Assembly: GCF_014696345.1 (NCBI RefSeq)
Contig: NZ_JACJPY010000051.1
Span: 1 to 33,019 of the forward strand
DNA length: 33,019 bases
Source of the DNA: Pseudanabaena cinerea FACHB-1277
GTDB taxonomy: Bacteria > Cyanobacteriota > Cyanobacteriia > Pseudanabaenales > Pseudanabaenaceae
Direction: 5' to 3'
Shown: piece by piece, positions 1-7,296 of the stretch
Layout: every line of letters starts with the position of its first letter
Numbering within the stretch: position 1 is the stretch's first letter
Translations under genes and position numbers: made by a program
Notes under the pieces: generated by a model
The model's database searches: none
What the model saw: only the letters and a program-made list of their open reading frames with translations
Told to the model about the DNA's origin: nothing

Positions 1-102
1 TATTGAAACTAGCTCCCAATAAGTTAACCTACTATCAACGAGGTAAGAGGGCTATGCAGCTTGTCACGGCTACGTTTTAGATGTCTTTGTCACCCCCTCA
101 GG
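1..102 (+). mobile_element. Right end of an insertion sequence (left window edge)
   Basis: The first 102 bases are the exact reverse complement of the last 102 bases of the window. They contain the last codons of a transposase (stop at 78-80), then 22 bases ending at base 102. Read inward from the tip on the minus strand, the end is CCTGAGGGGGTGACAAAGAC. The match between the two copies stops sharply at 102, which defines the element boundary. I could not assign the IS family. The element continues outside the window. Confidence 0.85.
3..80 (+). CDS. Transposase, C-terminal fragment (runs off the window)
   Basis: Frame 3 is open from base 3 to the TAG at 78-80 and encodes 25 residues, including the stretch LAPNKLTYYQRGKRAMQLV. 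The basic, Tyr/Arg-rich C-terminus next to an IS end, and a second copy at the other window edge, make a transposase tail the best reading. It resembles DDE transposase C-termini from cyanobacteria, possibly of the IS4 type, but 25 residues are too few to be sure. The rest of the gene is outside the window. Confidence 0.6.
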   Translation: MKLAPNKLTYYQRGKRAMQLVTATF

Positions 103-322
103 GTGCATTCAGGTAGCTGTTTAAATTTTGATCAATGCGATCGCCAATTTCTGACATTAATGATGTTGCCATATCTTCTACTGCTTTTTGTCCACTACGA
201 TAGGAGAGGAATCCCACTAATCCCACTGCGCCCACAATTTGCAATACAAAAGGGACAATTAACAATACCCCTAGGGGAATTTGTCGAGTTTTTTTGTTTT
301 TTGAGAGGCGATCGCTGTTCAC
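98..322 (-). pseudogene. Sensor (histidine kinase-like) N-terminus, cut by the IS
   Basis: A GTG at 322 opens a minus-strand frame of 74 residues. Residues 1-15 are polar and basic (SKNKKTRQ). Residues 18-38 form one membrane segment (VLLIVPFVLQIVGAVGLVGF). A periplasmic start with SGQKAVEDMA and IGDRIDQNLNSYL follows. This is the usual opening of cyanobacterial membrane sensors (histidine kinases with a Cache-type domain). Residue 73 is the last wholly chromosomal codon. Codon 74 and the stop (98-100) come from the IS end at 102, so the IS cuts the gene. An in-frame TAA lies just upstream of the GTG, so the start cannot lie further upstream. The assignment to a kinase rests on the N-terminus only; a chemoreceptor or cyclase sensor is possible. 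Confidence 0.6.
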
Positions 323-736
323 AAATTTTCTTTACGCATTAAGACAACAACTTTACTACTTCATGCAGAAGTGCCGAGCGATAGATAATAATCCCAAAAA
401 ATACTCATAATTTGTTGATTTAAAAGCAATACATCAAAAAAACATCCATAATATTATCCAAATATCTCCAGATTGTCAAATATTTACCTTTAGTTTTTCC
501 TCAAGTCTTCTAACCAAATCTAGATAGATTCTCATTTGTAAGTTGTGGTATAAATTTCATATTTTATCAAGGTCAAATAGGAAGGAGGTATCTATTTCAG
601 AGATTGAATATATGAAGAATAAGCATAGATGTCATTACCTTTTTTAATGCGAGTACAAACCGAGAGTGAGCAATTTTCTATGAAGTGTTTCTATTTGTTT
701 GCAAAATCTGAGAAATGACTAACAAGGGAGAAAAAA

Positions 737-898
737 ATGGACAAAAGTAAGTTGCTCCTATTTGTATTAGATTCAATGCAGGATTATTTTATTTTTGGCT
801 TTAACGTTTTATGTATTTACAAGAATGAACCATTTCAAGACTCAAAAATTATACTTTTACTAACCAAAATCAACAAAACTCGTTACCACAATAGCTAA
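737..898 (+). CDS. Possible small protein, 53 residues
   Basis: An ATG at 737 is preceded by AAGGGAG with 7 bases between, a good ribosome binding site. The frame runs to TAA at 896-898 and encodes 53 residues beginning MDKSKLLLFVLDSMQDYFIF. The first 35 residues are hydrophobic and the C-terminus is basic (KINKTRYHNS). I do not recognise it. The surrounding DNA is AT-rich spacer, so an open frame of this length can arise by chance; the ribosome binding site is the main argument for a gene. Confidence 0.3.
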   Translation: MDKSKLLLFVLDSMQDYFIFGFNVLCIYKNEPFQDSKIILLLTKINKTRYHNS

Positions 899-924
899 TG
901 AAATAGCACCACTCCCTTTCCTTT

Positions 925-969
925 CAAAAATTAGCGGTGCAGCGCTTTGTTCCGCTTTGCTAATTTTTG
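925..969. repeat. Hairpin, 11-bp perfect stem
   Basis: CAAAAATTAGC (925-935) pairs with GCTAATTTTTG (959-969). The 23-base loop carries two GCGCTTTG/CCGCTTTG-like words. It lies in the spacer before the zinc-ribbon gene and has no clear T-run, so a spacer repeat is more likely than a terminator. Confidence 0.5.
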
Positions 970-1145
970 GGTTTTAATGTCTATTTTGACGATGAGAAGG
1001 CAGTAACATCTCTCGTGGGATTTACACTCGCCTTATCTTGATATCTGTTCATATCTGTTCTCCCTTCCTAAAAATTAGTAAACCATAAGCTTTAACTTGA
1101 TTGGCTATGGCTATAGAATTAGCTAAGAGGTTCTAAACACACACC

Positions 1146-1436
1146 ATGTCTAAAATATCCCTATGCGATCGCTGTGATTACTATGCCCATAGCTCTTTTT
1201 TAGTATGTGCTGTCCATCCCAATGGACCTCAATGGGGAAAATGCAATGATTTTGTATCGGCGGCACTGTGGGAGCCCGATGATCTGCATAATTATGATCC
1301 TGAGATGGCAGAAGAATTTGGCTGGCATCCGATTTTTACAGGCAAATGTCCCGAATGCCGCACCTCTTTTTCGCGGATGCGGATTCCCCCTGACCGATGG
1401 CGCTGTAAATGCTGTGGCTGGGAAGATGATATTTAA
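1146..1436 (+). CDS. Conserved zinc-ribbon protein, 96 residues
   Basis: The protein has no recognised function. Paired cysteines suggest metal binding: CDRC at residues 7-10, C21 and C33 in the N-terminal half, and CPEC plus CKCC near the C-terminus, which would form a second zinc ribbon. The middle is acidic (EPDDLHNYDPEMAEEF). The ATG at 1146 is the first start in the frame, and an in-frame HIP1 octamer covers codons 7-9, typical of genuine coding DNA in this genome. The gene ends 4 bp from the stop of the minus-strand ketosynthase, tail to tail. It resembles short cyanobacterial hypothetical proteins. A role beyond metal binding cannot be given. Confidence 0.75.
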   Translation: MSKISLCDRCDYYAHSSFLVCAVHPNGPQWGKCNDFVSAALWEPDDLHNYDPEMAEEFGWHPIFTGKCPECRTSFSRMRIPPDRWRCKCCGWEDDI

Positions 1437-1440
1437 GAGC

Positions 1441-2607
1441 CTAATCTGCACCAAAAGCCACGATCGCATTTTGTCCGCCAAAGCCAAAGCTGAAATTTAG
1501 GGCATATTGTAGATGGGGCGATCGCTGTATAGATGACAATAGGGGCAAATCAAAATCAGGGGTCAACATTCCCACGGTGGGCGGCAAGAGGTGATCGCGT
1601 AATGCTAGTAAACAAAAAGCTGCTTCCATCATCCCCGTTGACCCTAAAGTGTGACCCGTTGCGCCCTTTGTGGCACTGAGGGCAAGATTCGGCAGGAAAT
1701 CTGGCAAATATTTAGAGATTAAATTGGCTTCACGGGCATCGTTTAGTGTGGTCGCCGTGCCATGCAGGTTGATGTAGCCAACTTGATTAGCCGATATTGA
1801 TGAACGGGTGAGGCAGTCTTTGAGGGCGATCGCCGCTAAATGGTTATCGGGGGCGGGGCTAGTGGCATGGTAAGCGTCATTGGTAATGCTCCAGCCTAAT
1901 ACTTTGCCATAGATGGCAGTTTGGCGGCGTTGAGCAGACTCTCGCGACTCCAATACTAGAGCGGCGGCTCCTTCGCCAAGGGCAAAACCTTGACGCTCTC
2001 GGCTGAAGGGATGTACGCCTGAGGTGGCGAGTACGCCGATTTTGGCAAATCCTGCAATGGTTAAGGGCGTAATTGGGGCATCGGTGGCAGCAGCGATCGC
2101 CAGATCCCATTGTCCAGACTGAATCAGCATGGCAGCCTGAGCGATCGCCCAATTTGCTGTGGCACAGGCTGCCATAGGGCTAGAAATGGGCGCTTGGGTT
2201 TGTAATAAATTAGCGATATATGCCGAGAGGCTGGCGGCTTGCAGTTGTTGCCAAGTTTCAGGTTTGAAGGAATACATTTCTTGATCTAATAAAATTTCGA
2301 TCTCCCTTTGGTTGCTGCGACTAGAACCAATCGCTAAACCGCAATTTGACAAAGGTATCTCCAAACCCGCATCGGCGATCGCCTCTAAAACCGCCATTTC
2401 TAAAAAAGATTGCGAACGGGTAAGTTTTTGGGGCTGTGAGCTTTCTCCCAATTCATAAATTCGCGCCAAAGGTAGAGGCAAATTGGCTGAGCCGTCTAGC
2501 TTGATTCCCGATCTTCCTGCTAATAAACTTTGCCAAGTATCTTCACGATTTGTGGCGATCGCGCTGACTATACCAATGCCTGTAACAACGACTTGCCGAT
2601 GAAGCAC
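1441..2607 (-). CDS. Beta-ketoacyl-ACP synthase (FabF/KAS II-like)
   Basis: Condensing enzyme of the thiolase fold that joins malonyl-ACP to an acyl chain in fatty acid or related lipid synthesis. The 388 residues start with VVVTGIGIVSAIATN, the usual KAS opening. The nucleophile is Cys148 (MAACATAN). The two active-site histidines are His282 (LHGTATTLND) and His319 (TKGATGHTLG), with Lys314. The C-terminus NFSFGFGGQNA is also standard. It is about 25 residues shorter than typical FabF and no acyl carrier protein or other fab gene lies nearby. It may be a second, specialised ketosynthase rather than the housekeeping FabF. The start is GTG at 2607; three bases upstream begins a 7-bp tandem repeat, so no Shine-Dalgarno is present. 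Confidence 0.9.
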   Translation of the reverse strand: MLHRQVVVTGIGIVSAIATNREDTWQSLLAGRSGIKLDGSANLPLPLARIYELGESSQPQKLTRSQSFLEMAVLEAIADAGLEIPLSNCGLAIGSSRSNQREIEILLDQEMYSFKPETWQQLQAASLSAYIANLLQTQAPISSPMAACATANWAIAQAAMLIQSGQWDLAIAAATDAPITPLTIAGFAKIGVLATSGVHPFSRERQGFALGEGAAALVLESRESAQRRQTAIYGKVLGWSITNDAYHATSPAPDNHLAAIALKDCLTRSSISANQVGYINLHGTATTLNDAREANLISKYLPDFLPNLALSATKGATGHTLGSTGMMEAAFCLLALRDHLLPPTVGMLTPDFDLPLLSSIQRSPHLQYALNFSFGFGGQNAIVAFGAD

Positions 2608-2694
2608 AAGTAAAAAGTGAAAAGTGAAAAGTAAAAAGTAAAAAGTAAAAAGTAAAAAGTAAAAAGTAAAAAGTAAAAAGTAAAAAGTAAAAAG
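2608..2694. repeat. 7-bp tandem repeat, about 12 copies
   Basis: The unit AAGTAAA repeats about 12.4 times; the G recurs every 7 bases from 2610 to 2694. Two units near the ketosynthase carry G in place of A (AAGTGAA). The tract begins directly next to the GTG start of the minus-strand ketosynthase and therefore forms its whole 5' leader in the mRNA, a pyrimidine-rich run. Confidence 0.95.
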
Positions 2695-2713
2695 ATTGCT
2701 GTTTATAGCTTAT

Positions 2714-2812
2714 AGCGCTTTGCGCTGAATCAAAAACTAGAAAAGCTTTTGAAAACGTTGCGAAGCAATGCTTTCAAAAGTTTATCTCAGTTTTAAGACC
2801 GCATAAAGCGCT
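2714..2812. repeat. Imperfect palindromic spacer repeat (copy A)
   Basis: The 99-bp stretch folds back on itself. AGCGCTTT at 2714 faces AAAGCGCT at 2805-2812, and CTTTTGAAA (2746-2754) pairs with TTTCAAAAG (2772-2780). Parts of each arm match the repeats at 5504-5604 and 27957-28032, including the word GCTTTGCGCT. It has no open frame. It sits between the divergent ketosynthase and MoxR genes. Confidence 0.65.
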
Positions 2813-2886
2813 GTAACTGCTACAAATAGGGCAGAATAGGCTAGAAATAAATCATAGACGACTTGCTTAATTTTTTAGGACAAAAC

Positions 2887-3825
2887 ATGGAAAAGCAACT
2901 CAAGGTTCAGCAGCTAGTCGATAATTTATCTAAGGCGATCGTTGGTAAAGATGAGGCAATCCGCTTAGTGTTAGTCGCCCTATTTGCTGGTGGTCACGCA
3001 TTGCTAGAGGATGTGCCAGGGGTGGGCAAAACTCTCTTGGCTAAGTCACTAGCTGCTTCCATAGCAGGTAAATTTCAACGGGTGCAATGTACCCCAGATT
3101 TACTGCCCACCGACATTACAGGTACAAATATTTGGAATCCACAGAAGGGAGAATTTCAATTTTTGCCAGGTCCAGTATTTGCGAATATTCTGCTGGCAGA
3201 TGAAATTAATCGGGCGACACCGCGCACCCAATCGGCATTGCTAGAGGTCATGGAAGAGGGGCAAGTAACCGTTGATGGAATTTCGCGCAATGTGCCTTCG
3301 CCCTTCTTTGCGATCGCCACCCAAAACCCCATCGAATATCAAGGCACGTTTCCATTGCCAGAGGCACAGCTAGACCGTTTTGCCATTTCCTTTAGTCTCG
3401 GTTATCCTAACGAATCGGAAGAAGTGGAAATGCTCAAGAGAATGCAGTTAGGAAAAGTCGGCTCCGCTATTCTCTCACCCTGCATTAGCCCAGAAGAAGT
3501 AATTGAGATCCGCAAGCTCTGTGCCCAAATACCTGTGAGCGAAGCCATCAGCGCCTACATCGTCAATATTGTTAGGGCAACCCGCGATGATGCCGAAATC
3601 ACGCTAGGCGTAAGCCCTAGAGGTACTTCTGCTCTATTCCGTTGTGTCCAGAGCTACGCCTATATCCAAAAGATGCTCAACAGCGATCGCCAGTCAGAAT
3701 ATGTACTACCCGATGATGTAAAATTCCTTGCGCCCTACGTTTTAGGTCATCGCATTATCGCCGCAGGTCGGCGATCGCCCAAAAAAATTATCGAGCGCCT
3801 AGTCGAAACCATCGCTGTACCTTAG
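2887..3825 (+). CDS. MoxR-type AAA+ ATPase
   Basis: A cytoplasmic AAA+ chaperone-like ATPase of the MoxR family, which matures or remodels partner protein complexes. With the ATG at 2887 it has 312 residues. Walker A is PGVGKT at about 44-49, Walker B is LLADEINRA, sensor 1 is in FAIATQNP, and the arginine-rich PLPEAQLDRF motif follows. The C-terminal lid starts with LGVSPRG. I chose 2887 because AGGA lies 6 bases upstream; a TTG at 2863 would add eight residues without support. MoxR genes usually precede DUF58 and VWA-domain partners. Here a terminator-like hairpin follows and the next gene is unrelated, so the partner must be elsewhere. Confidence 0.9.
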   Translation: MEKQLKVQQLVDNLSKAIVGKDEAIRLVLVALFAGGHALLEDVPGVGKTLLAKSLAASIAGKFQRVQCTPDLLPTDITGTNIWNPQKGEFQFLPGPVFANILLADEINRATPRTQSALLEVMEEGQVTVDGISRNVPSPFFAIATQNPIEYQGTFPLPEAQLDRFAISFSLGYPNESEEVEMLKRMQLGKVGSAILSPCISPEEVIEIRKLCAQIPVSEAISAYIVNIVRATRDDAEITLGVSPRGTSALFRCVQSYAYIQKMLNSDRQSEYVLPDDVKFLAPYVLGHRIIAAGRRSPKKIIERLVETIAVP

Positions 3826-3929
3826 ATCCCCCTTTATCCTAAGTTACTAAAGATCCCCCCCAGCTCCCCCCCTTTACGAGGGGGGAGCATTTTCTTCTTC
3901 CCCCTTTACAAGGGGGATTGAGGGGGATC
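3825..3929. repeat. Poly-C/poly-G palindromic spacer element with terminator-like hairpin
   Basis: GATCCCCC occurs at 3825 and 3852 and its complement GGGGGATC at 3922-3929. Inside, GCTCCCCCC (3863-3871) pairs with GGGGGGAGC (3880-3888), followed by ATTTTCTTCTTC; a second stem CCCCC/GGGGG lies at 3900-3916. The first stem with its T-rich tail could end MoxR transcription. The whole resembles the GATCCCCC repeats common in cyanobacterial spacers. It overlaps the MoxR stop codon. Confidence 0.65.
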
Positions 3930-3974
3930 AAATCTTTTATCAACTTCAATCTTCAATCTTCATCCTTCAACTTT

Positions 3975-5486
3975 ATGTCTTCTTCTGCACTCCCCCCCAT
4001 CATTGAGCAGATGCTCACCCCCGCTTTTTACGATCATCCAGTTACTGAGCCGATCCAGCTATTACAAACCCATATCTCCTTTGTGCTGCTCACGGGCAAA
4101 TATGCTTACAAGGTCAAAAAGCCTATGAATTTTGGATTTCTGGATTTTTCGACCTTAGAGAAGCGTAAATATTTCTGTGAAGAGGAATTGCGGTTAAATC
4201 GCCGCCTTGCCCCTGAGCTCTATCTTGCCGTGCTGCCCATTGTCGAAACTGATGGCAAGTATGGATTTGATCGCGCCGATTCGCCTTCAGCAACAGCCGT
4301 CGAATATGCGATCGCCATGCCAGAGTTTGCTCAGGCAGATTTGTTGATCGAGATGTTTAACAGCGATCGCTTGACAGCAGACCATGTGCGCCAAATTGGG
4401 GAACAGTTAGCCGCTTTCCATCAATCGGCAGCAACCAGCGAGCATATTAGCAGTTTCGGCACGATGGCATCGGTGCAAGGGGTGGCAAATGATAACTATG
4501 CTTCCACTGAGAAGTATGTGGGCATTGCTCAAACGGAAACTCAATTGGCAGAAACTCGCGCCTATACCGATCAGTTTTTTGCGGAGAATGCCGCAGTATT
4601 TAGCGATCGCATTGCCAAAGGGAAGGTGCGCGAATGTCATGGCGATGTGCATTTGAAGAATATTTGTCTCTATCAGGATCAAATCCAGATTTTTGATTGC
4701 ATTGAATTCAATGAACCCTTCCGCAATAGTGATGTGTTGTATGATGCGGCTTTTCTATTGATGGATTTGCAGTTTCGCGGTCGCAGCGATCTCGCCAATA
4801 TCTTTCTCAATACCTATTTAGAACGCACTGGCGATTACGAAGGTCTAGTATTACTGCCTCTGCATTGCAGTATGCGAGCCTATATCCGCGCCAAGGTGAC
4901 ATCTTTTCTATTGGATGATCCGAATATTCCTGAAGCAGTGAAGGCATCGGCACAGGCAGAAGCTTCTGCCTATTATCGTCTCGCTTGGGAATATACCCAA
5001 CCACAACAGGGCAAATTGATCCTGATGTCGGGATTGTCAGGGTCTGGCAAAAGCACCACTGCCAAAGCGATCGCCGCCCAACAGAACGCCATCTACCTGC
5101 GATCGGATGCCATTCGCAAGCATCTTGCAGGATTGGCTCTCATGGAGCGCGGTGGGGATGACCTTTACAGTGCCGAAATGACCGCCAAAACCTATGGCAA
5201 ACTTGCGGAACTGGGTGCGCTCTTAGCCAGTAAAGGTTTAACGGTGATTTTAGATGCCAAGTATGACCGCGTGAGTTTACGCAGTCAGGCGATCGCCGCC
5301 GCCCAAGCCCTCAATATTCCAGTGGAAATCAAGTTCTGTGATGCACCCTTAGAAGTGTTAGAGCAGAGATTGCGCGATCGGGCTACTGCCAATAACGACA
5401 TCGCCGATGCCACCGTGGATCTGCTTGCCAGTCAAAAAGCCGCCTTTGAAGACTTCACTGATGCCGAAAAAGCCTTACTCATCTAA
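3975..5486 (+). CDS. Fusion of an aminoglycoside phosphotransferase-like domain and a P-loop kinase
   Basis: Two kinase-type domains in one chain of 503 residues. The N-terminal part (about 1-330) has the phosphotransferase signature HGDVHLKN at 222-229, followed by IFDCIEF with the metal-binding Asp at 241, as in choline and aminoglycoside kinases (COG2187). The C-terminal part (about 346-503) begins with Walker A GLSGSGKST at 353-361 and resembles small P-loop kinases of the gluconate kinase type (COG0645). The natural substrate of this family is not known; resistance to aminoglycosides should not be assumed. The ATG at 3975 is preferred. A TTG at 3918 would start inside the poly-C repeat and add a low-complexity leader. 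The gene has its own spacer on both sides. Confidence 0.85.
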   Translation: MSSSALPPIIEQMLTPAFYDHPVTEPIQLLQTHISFVLLTGKYAYKVKKPMNFGFLDFSTLEKRKYFCEEELRLNRRLAPELYLAVLPIVETDGKYGFDRADSPSATAVEYAIAMPEFAQADLLIEMFNSDRLTADHVRQIGEQLAAFHQSAATSEHISSFGTMASVQGVANDNYASTEKYVGIAQTETQLAETRAYTDQFFAENAAVFSDRIAKGKVRECHGDVHLKNICLYQDQIQIFDCIEFNEPFRNSDVLYDAAFLLMDLQFRGRSDLANIFLNTYLERTGDYEGLVLLPLHCSMRAYIRAKVTSFLLDDPNIPEAVKASAQAEASAYYRLAWEYTQPQQGKLILMSGLSGSGKSTTAKAIAAQQNAIYLRSDAIRKHLAGLALMERGGDDLYSAEMTAKTYGKLAELGALLASKGLTVILDAKYDRVSLRSQAIAAAQALNIPVEIKFCDAPLEVLEQRLRDRATANNDIADATVDLLASQKAAFEDFTDAEKALLI

Positions 5487-5503
5487 GCGCTAGTGCAATC
5501 CCA

Positions 5504-5604
5504 CAGCGTTGTACGCTCAAATCCAAATCAAGAGAAACTTTGAAAGTCTTGTGCAGCCAAGTTTTCAAAGTTTCTCTTGCGGTTCGTTGGAGCGATCATT
5601 GCTG
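5504..5604. repeat. Imperfect palindromic spacer repeat (copy B)
   Basis: This is the clearest member of the family. CAAGAGAAACTTTGAAA (5529-5545) pairs perfectly over 17 bp with 5563-5579. The arms extend outward imperfectly to CAGCGTTG (5504) and its partner CATTGCTG ending at 5604. It shares ACGCTCAAATCC with copy D and the inner TTTGAAA core with copy A. It lies between the kinase fusion and the VOC gene and could also act as a transcript-end hairpin. Confidence 0.7.
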
Positions 5605-5649
5605 TAAGTCCGCCATACAGCAGAACCTACGAAATCAATGGATTAAAAC

Positions 5650-6057
5650 ATGATATTAAAAGCGCACCACATTTCCATTAAGACTGCCGACATTTTTCGA
5701 GCGATCGCTTTTTATGAGGCGTTAGGGTTTACCGTGACAGAAAGATTTACAACGGGCAGCACTTTGGCTTGCTGGATGCAGGGGGCAGATGCTCCTCCAC
5801 ATTTAGAACTGATCCAAGTGCCAGAGCCAAAACCCAGTGTCGATGCCTTTGGCGATGAGCATTTTGTGGGCTATTACCATCTATCTTTTCATGTGGACAA
5901 TTTAGCAGCTTGCTTGCAAGAGTTGGTGGATCGGGTTGGTAAGCTCAAGCTTTTGCTGCCACCAAGGACGCAAACCATCGGCGATCGCACCTATCAAGTT
6001 GCATTTATCGCTGATCCCGATGGCTTAGCGATCGAGCTAATGGCTTTAATTGCATAA
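5650..6057 (+). CDS. VOC superfamily (glyoxalase/dioxygenase fold) protein
   Basis: A 135-residue single-domain member of the vicinal oxygen chelate superfamily, built of two beta-alpha-beta-beta-beta modules. Likely metal ligands are His7 (AHHISI), Glu53 (HLELI), His77 (YYHLSFHV) and Glu129 (LAIELMAL), the H/E/H/E pattern of glyoxalase I. Substrate cannot be told from sequence: glyoxalase I is possible, but many small VOC proteins are uncharacterised. ATG at 5650 leaves only a few residues before the first strand, as expected. It is monocistronic by position, with a palindromic repeat upstream and a decayed gene downstream. Confidence 0.85.
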   Translation: MILKAHHISIKTADIFRAIAFYEALGFTVTERFTTGSTLACWMQGADAPPHLELIQVPEPKPSVDAFGDEHFVGYYHLSFHVDNLAACLQELVDRVGKLKLLLPPRTQTIGDRTYQVAFIADPDGLAIELMALIA

Positions 6058-6075
6058 TTGCAAGCCAATAAATCT

Positions 6076-6312
6076 ATGGAGACTATAGAGCCTTTTAGGA
6101 GTGCAGAAATATTTCAGCGTTATCAGTCCGCACCAAGCACTGTACTACTGTATTACTGTTTTGAAGTCGCAAGGATTACCAACTTTTCTCTAACAGAAAT
6201 GTCGGCTTATAAAAACAGCTTAAAGTACTACTGAGACATGAATTGTGTGATTGAAACAGCTAGAGAATAAGGTATAAAGAAAGGAAAAGCTCAAGTTATA
6301 CAAGAAGGTATG
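6076..6312 (+). pseudogene. Remnant of an Rpn/PD-(D/E)XK nuclease-transposase C-terminus
   Basis: One frame reads FEVARITNFSLTEMSAYKNS, then LKYY, a TGA (6232-6234), DMNCVIETARE, a TAA (6268-6270), and GIKKGKAQVIQEGM. Apart from the two stops, this follows the usual C-terminal part of cyanobacterial Rpn family proteins: a helix ending SLKYYRD, then NVIDTA-x-EEG, then a Lys/Glu/Gly-rich tail. Continuity of the match across both stops in a single frame is the main evidence. The N-terminal nuclease domain is absent; the first 28 residues from the ATG at 6076 are not recognisable. Confidence 0.55.
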
Positions 6313-6323
6313 CGATCGCCTGA

Positions 6324-7247
6324 TCAAATGGCATCAGGATTAATGCCTATTGATCTTAAATAATTGGCTAGTTTTTCCTTTTGTTGGCGCTCTTGCTCAG
6401 CGATCAGCTCCGCCTGTTGTTTAGCCAGCCGCTCTTGCTCGGCGATCGCCTCAGCCTGTTGTTTAGCCAAACGTTCTTGATCGGCAATTAGTTTTTGTTG
6501 ATCAGCGATCGCTTTTTGTTGATCAGCGATCGCCTCAGCATTTAATCTTGCCTGTTTTTCAGCGATCTCCCTTTCATCACCCGTCAGTAATAAATTTCCT
6601 GCATCATCCCACCAACGCAACCAAGATACGCCATTCTCTAAAATTAGTCCCAGTTCCACACCCATCGGTGGAATAGCATAATGACCGCGATCGTTAGGCT
6701 GAATTTTGGTATAGCGATTATCAAATAGGTGATATACCTCAATATTGCCTCTAAATCCATCAAAAATGGCATAGTAAGGAATACGGATAGCCTGTTCGTA
6801 GACCCAGAATTTGCCTGCTTTTTCTGTGGCACTAGGAGGAGTTTTATCTCTCTCTTCATTTCCATTGCCAGACACAAATTCAATGGCAATTAATGGCGCA
6901 ACATATTCTTTCCACAGCACATAGGAACGGCGATATTCCCCATCCAACATCGGCGGTACATTCGGCACATAAAACCAGTCAGGGGCTTCGGCTCCCTTTT
7001 CAGGTGGCTCCATCATCCGCCAGTAAATACCGCTATCTTGACCAATGCAGTATTGTCCATCGGGATGTAATTTTTGGAGAATTGGAGCGATGGAACTGGT
7101 TAAAATAATGCTTTGCGGATGTTCTTGAAAGTTTTTCACAAAGGTTCCGTCTGATTCGGGTAACTGTTTATGATCGGGGAGGGTAAGGGGGGCAGGGGAA
7201 ACTGATGGAGAACTAGTGATTTTAATCGGTGCTTCGGTGGTTTGCAT
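6324..7247 (-). CDS. Uma2 family (DUF820) protein with repetitive coiled-coil tail
   Basis: Uma2 proteins are a large cyanobacterial family with a PD-(D/E)XK nuclease fold and no settled function. In this 307-residue member the core is about residues 30-220: EAPDWFYVPN, then PLIAIEFVSGNGNEERD, then the YYAIFD strand. From about 225 a Gln/Ala/Glu-rich coiled coil repeats AIADQQK, LIADQERLAKQQAE and AIAEQERLAKQQAE before the standard end LRSIGINPDAI. Several repeat units carry the HIP1 octamer in their DNA. GGGAG lies 5 bases before the ATG at 7247. The dCMP deaminase gene ends 49 bp upstream on the same strand, so the two may be co-transcribed. Confidence 0.88.
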   Translation of the reverse strand: MQTTEAPIKITSSPSVSPAPLTLPDHKQLPESDGTFVKNFQEHPQSIILTSSIAPILQKLHPDGQYCIGQDSGIYWRMMEPPEKGAEAPDWFYVPNVPPMLDGEYRRSYVLWKEYVAPLIAIEFVSGNGNEERDKTPPSATEKAGKFWVYEQAIRIPYYAIFDGFRGNIEVYHLFDNRYTKIQPNDRGHYAIPPMGVELGLILENGVSWLRWWDDAGNLLLTGDEREIAEKQARLNAEAIADQQKAIADQQKLIADQERLAKQQAEAIAEQERLAKQQAELIAEQERQQKEKLANYLRSIGINPDAI

Positions 7248-7296
7248 AGTGACTCCCTAGAGAAATGCTGCGATTGCGTAAGTCCTAACTGTATTA

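Larger units (their letters stand above)
323..1145. other. AT-rich spacer, mostly without recognisable genes
   Basis: This 823-bp spacer lies between the broken sensor gene and the zinc-ribbon gene. It is AT-rich and carries no HIP1 octamer, unlike the surrounding genes. It holds a possible 53-aa ORF (737-898), a hairpin (925-969) and a short direct repeat (CATATCTGTT, near 1040-1060). A strong AAGGAGG at about 582-588 has no start codon at a useful distance. Confidence 0.6.

Noticed and set aside
1200-1500. Open frames overlapping the zinc-ribbon gene on both strands
   Set aside because: The 1146-1436 frame has the paired cysteines and HIP1 in frame; the others have no motif.
3918-3974. Upstream TTG start of the kinase fusion
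   Set aside because: It lies in the poly-C repeat and gives a low-complexity leader; ATG at 3975 is better.
3975-5486. Aminoglycoside resistance gene
   Set aside because: The phosphotransferase domain is shared with many other kinases; the COG2187/COG0645 fusion is chromosomal and of unknown substrate.
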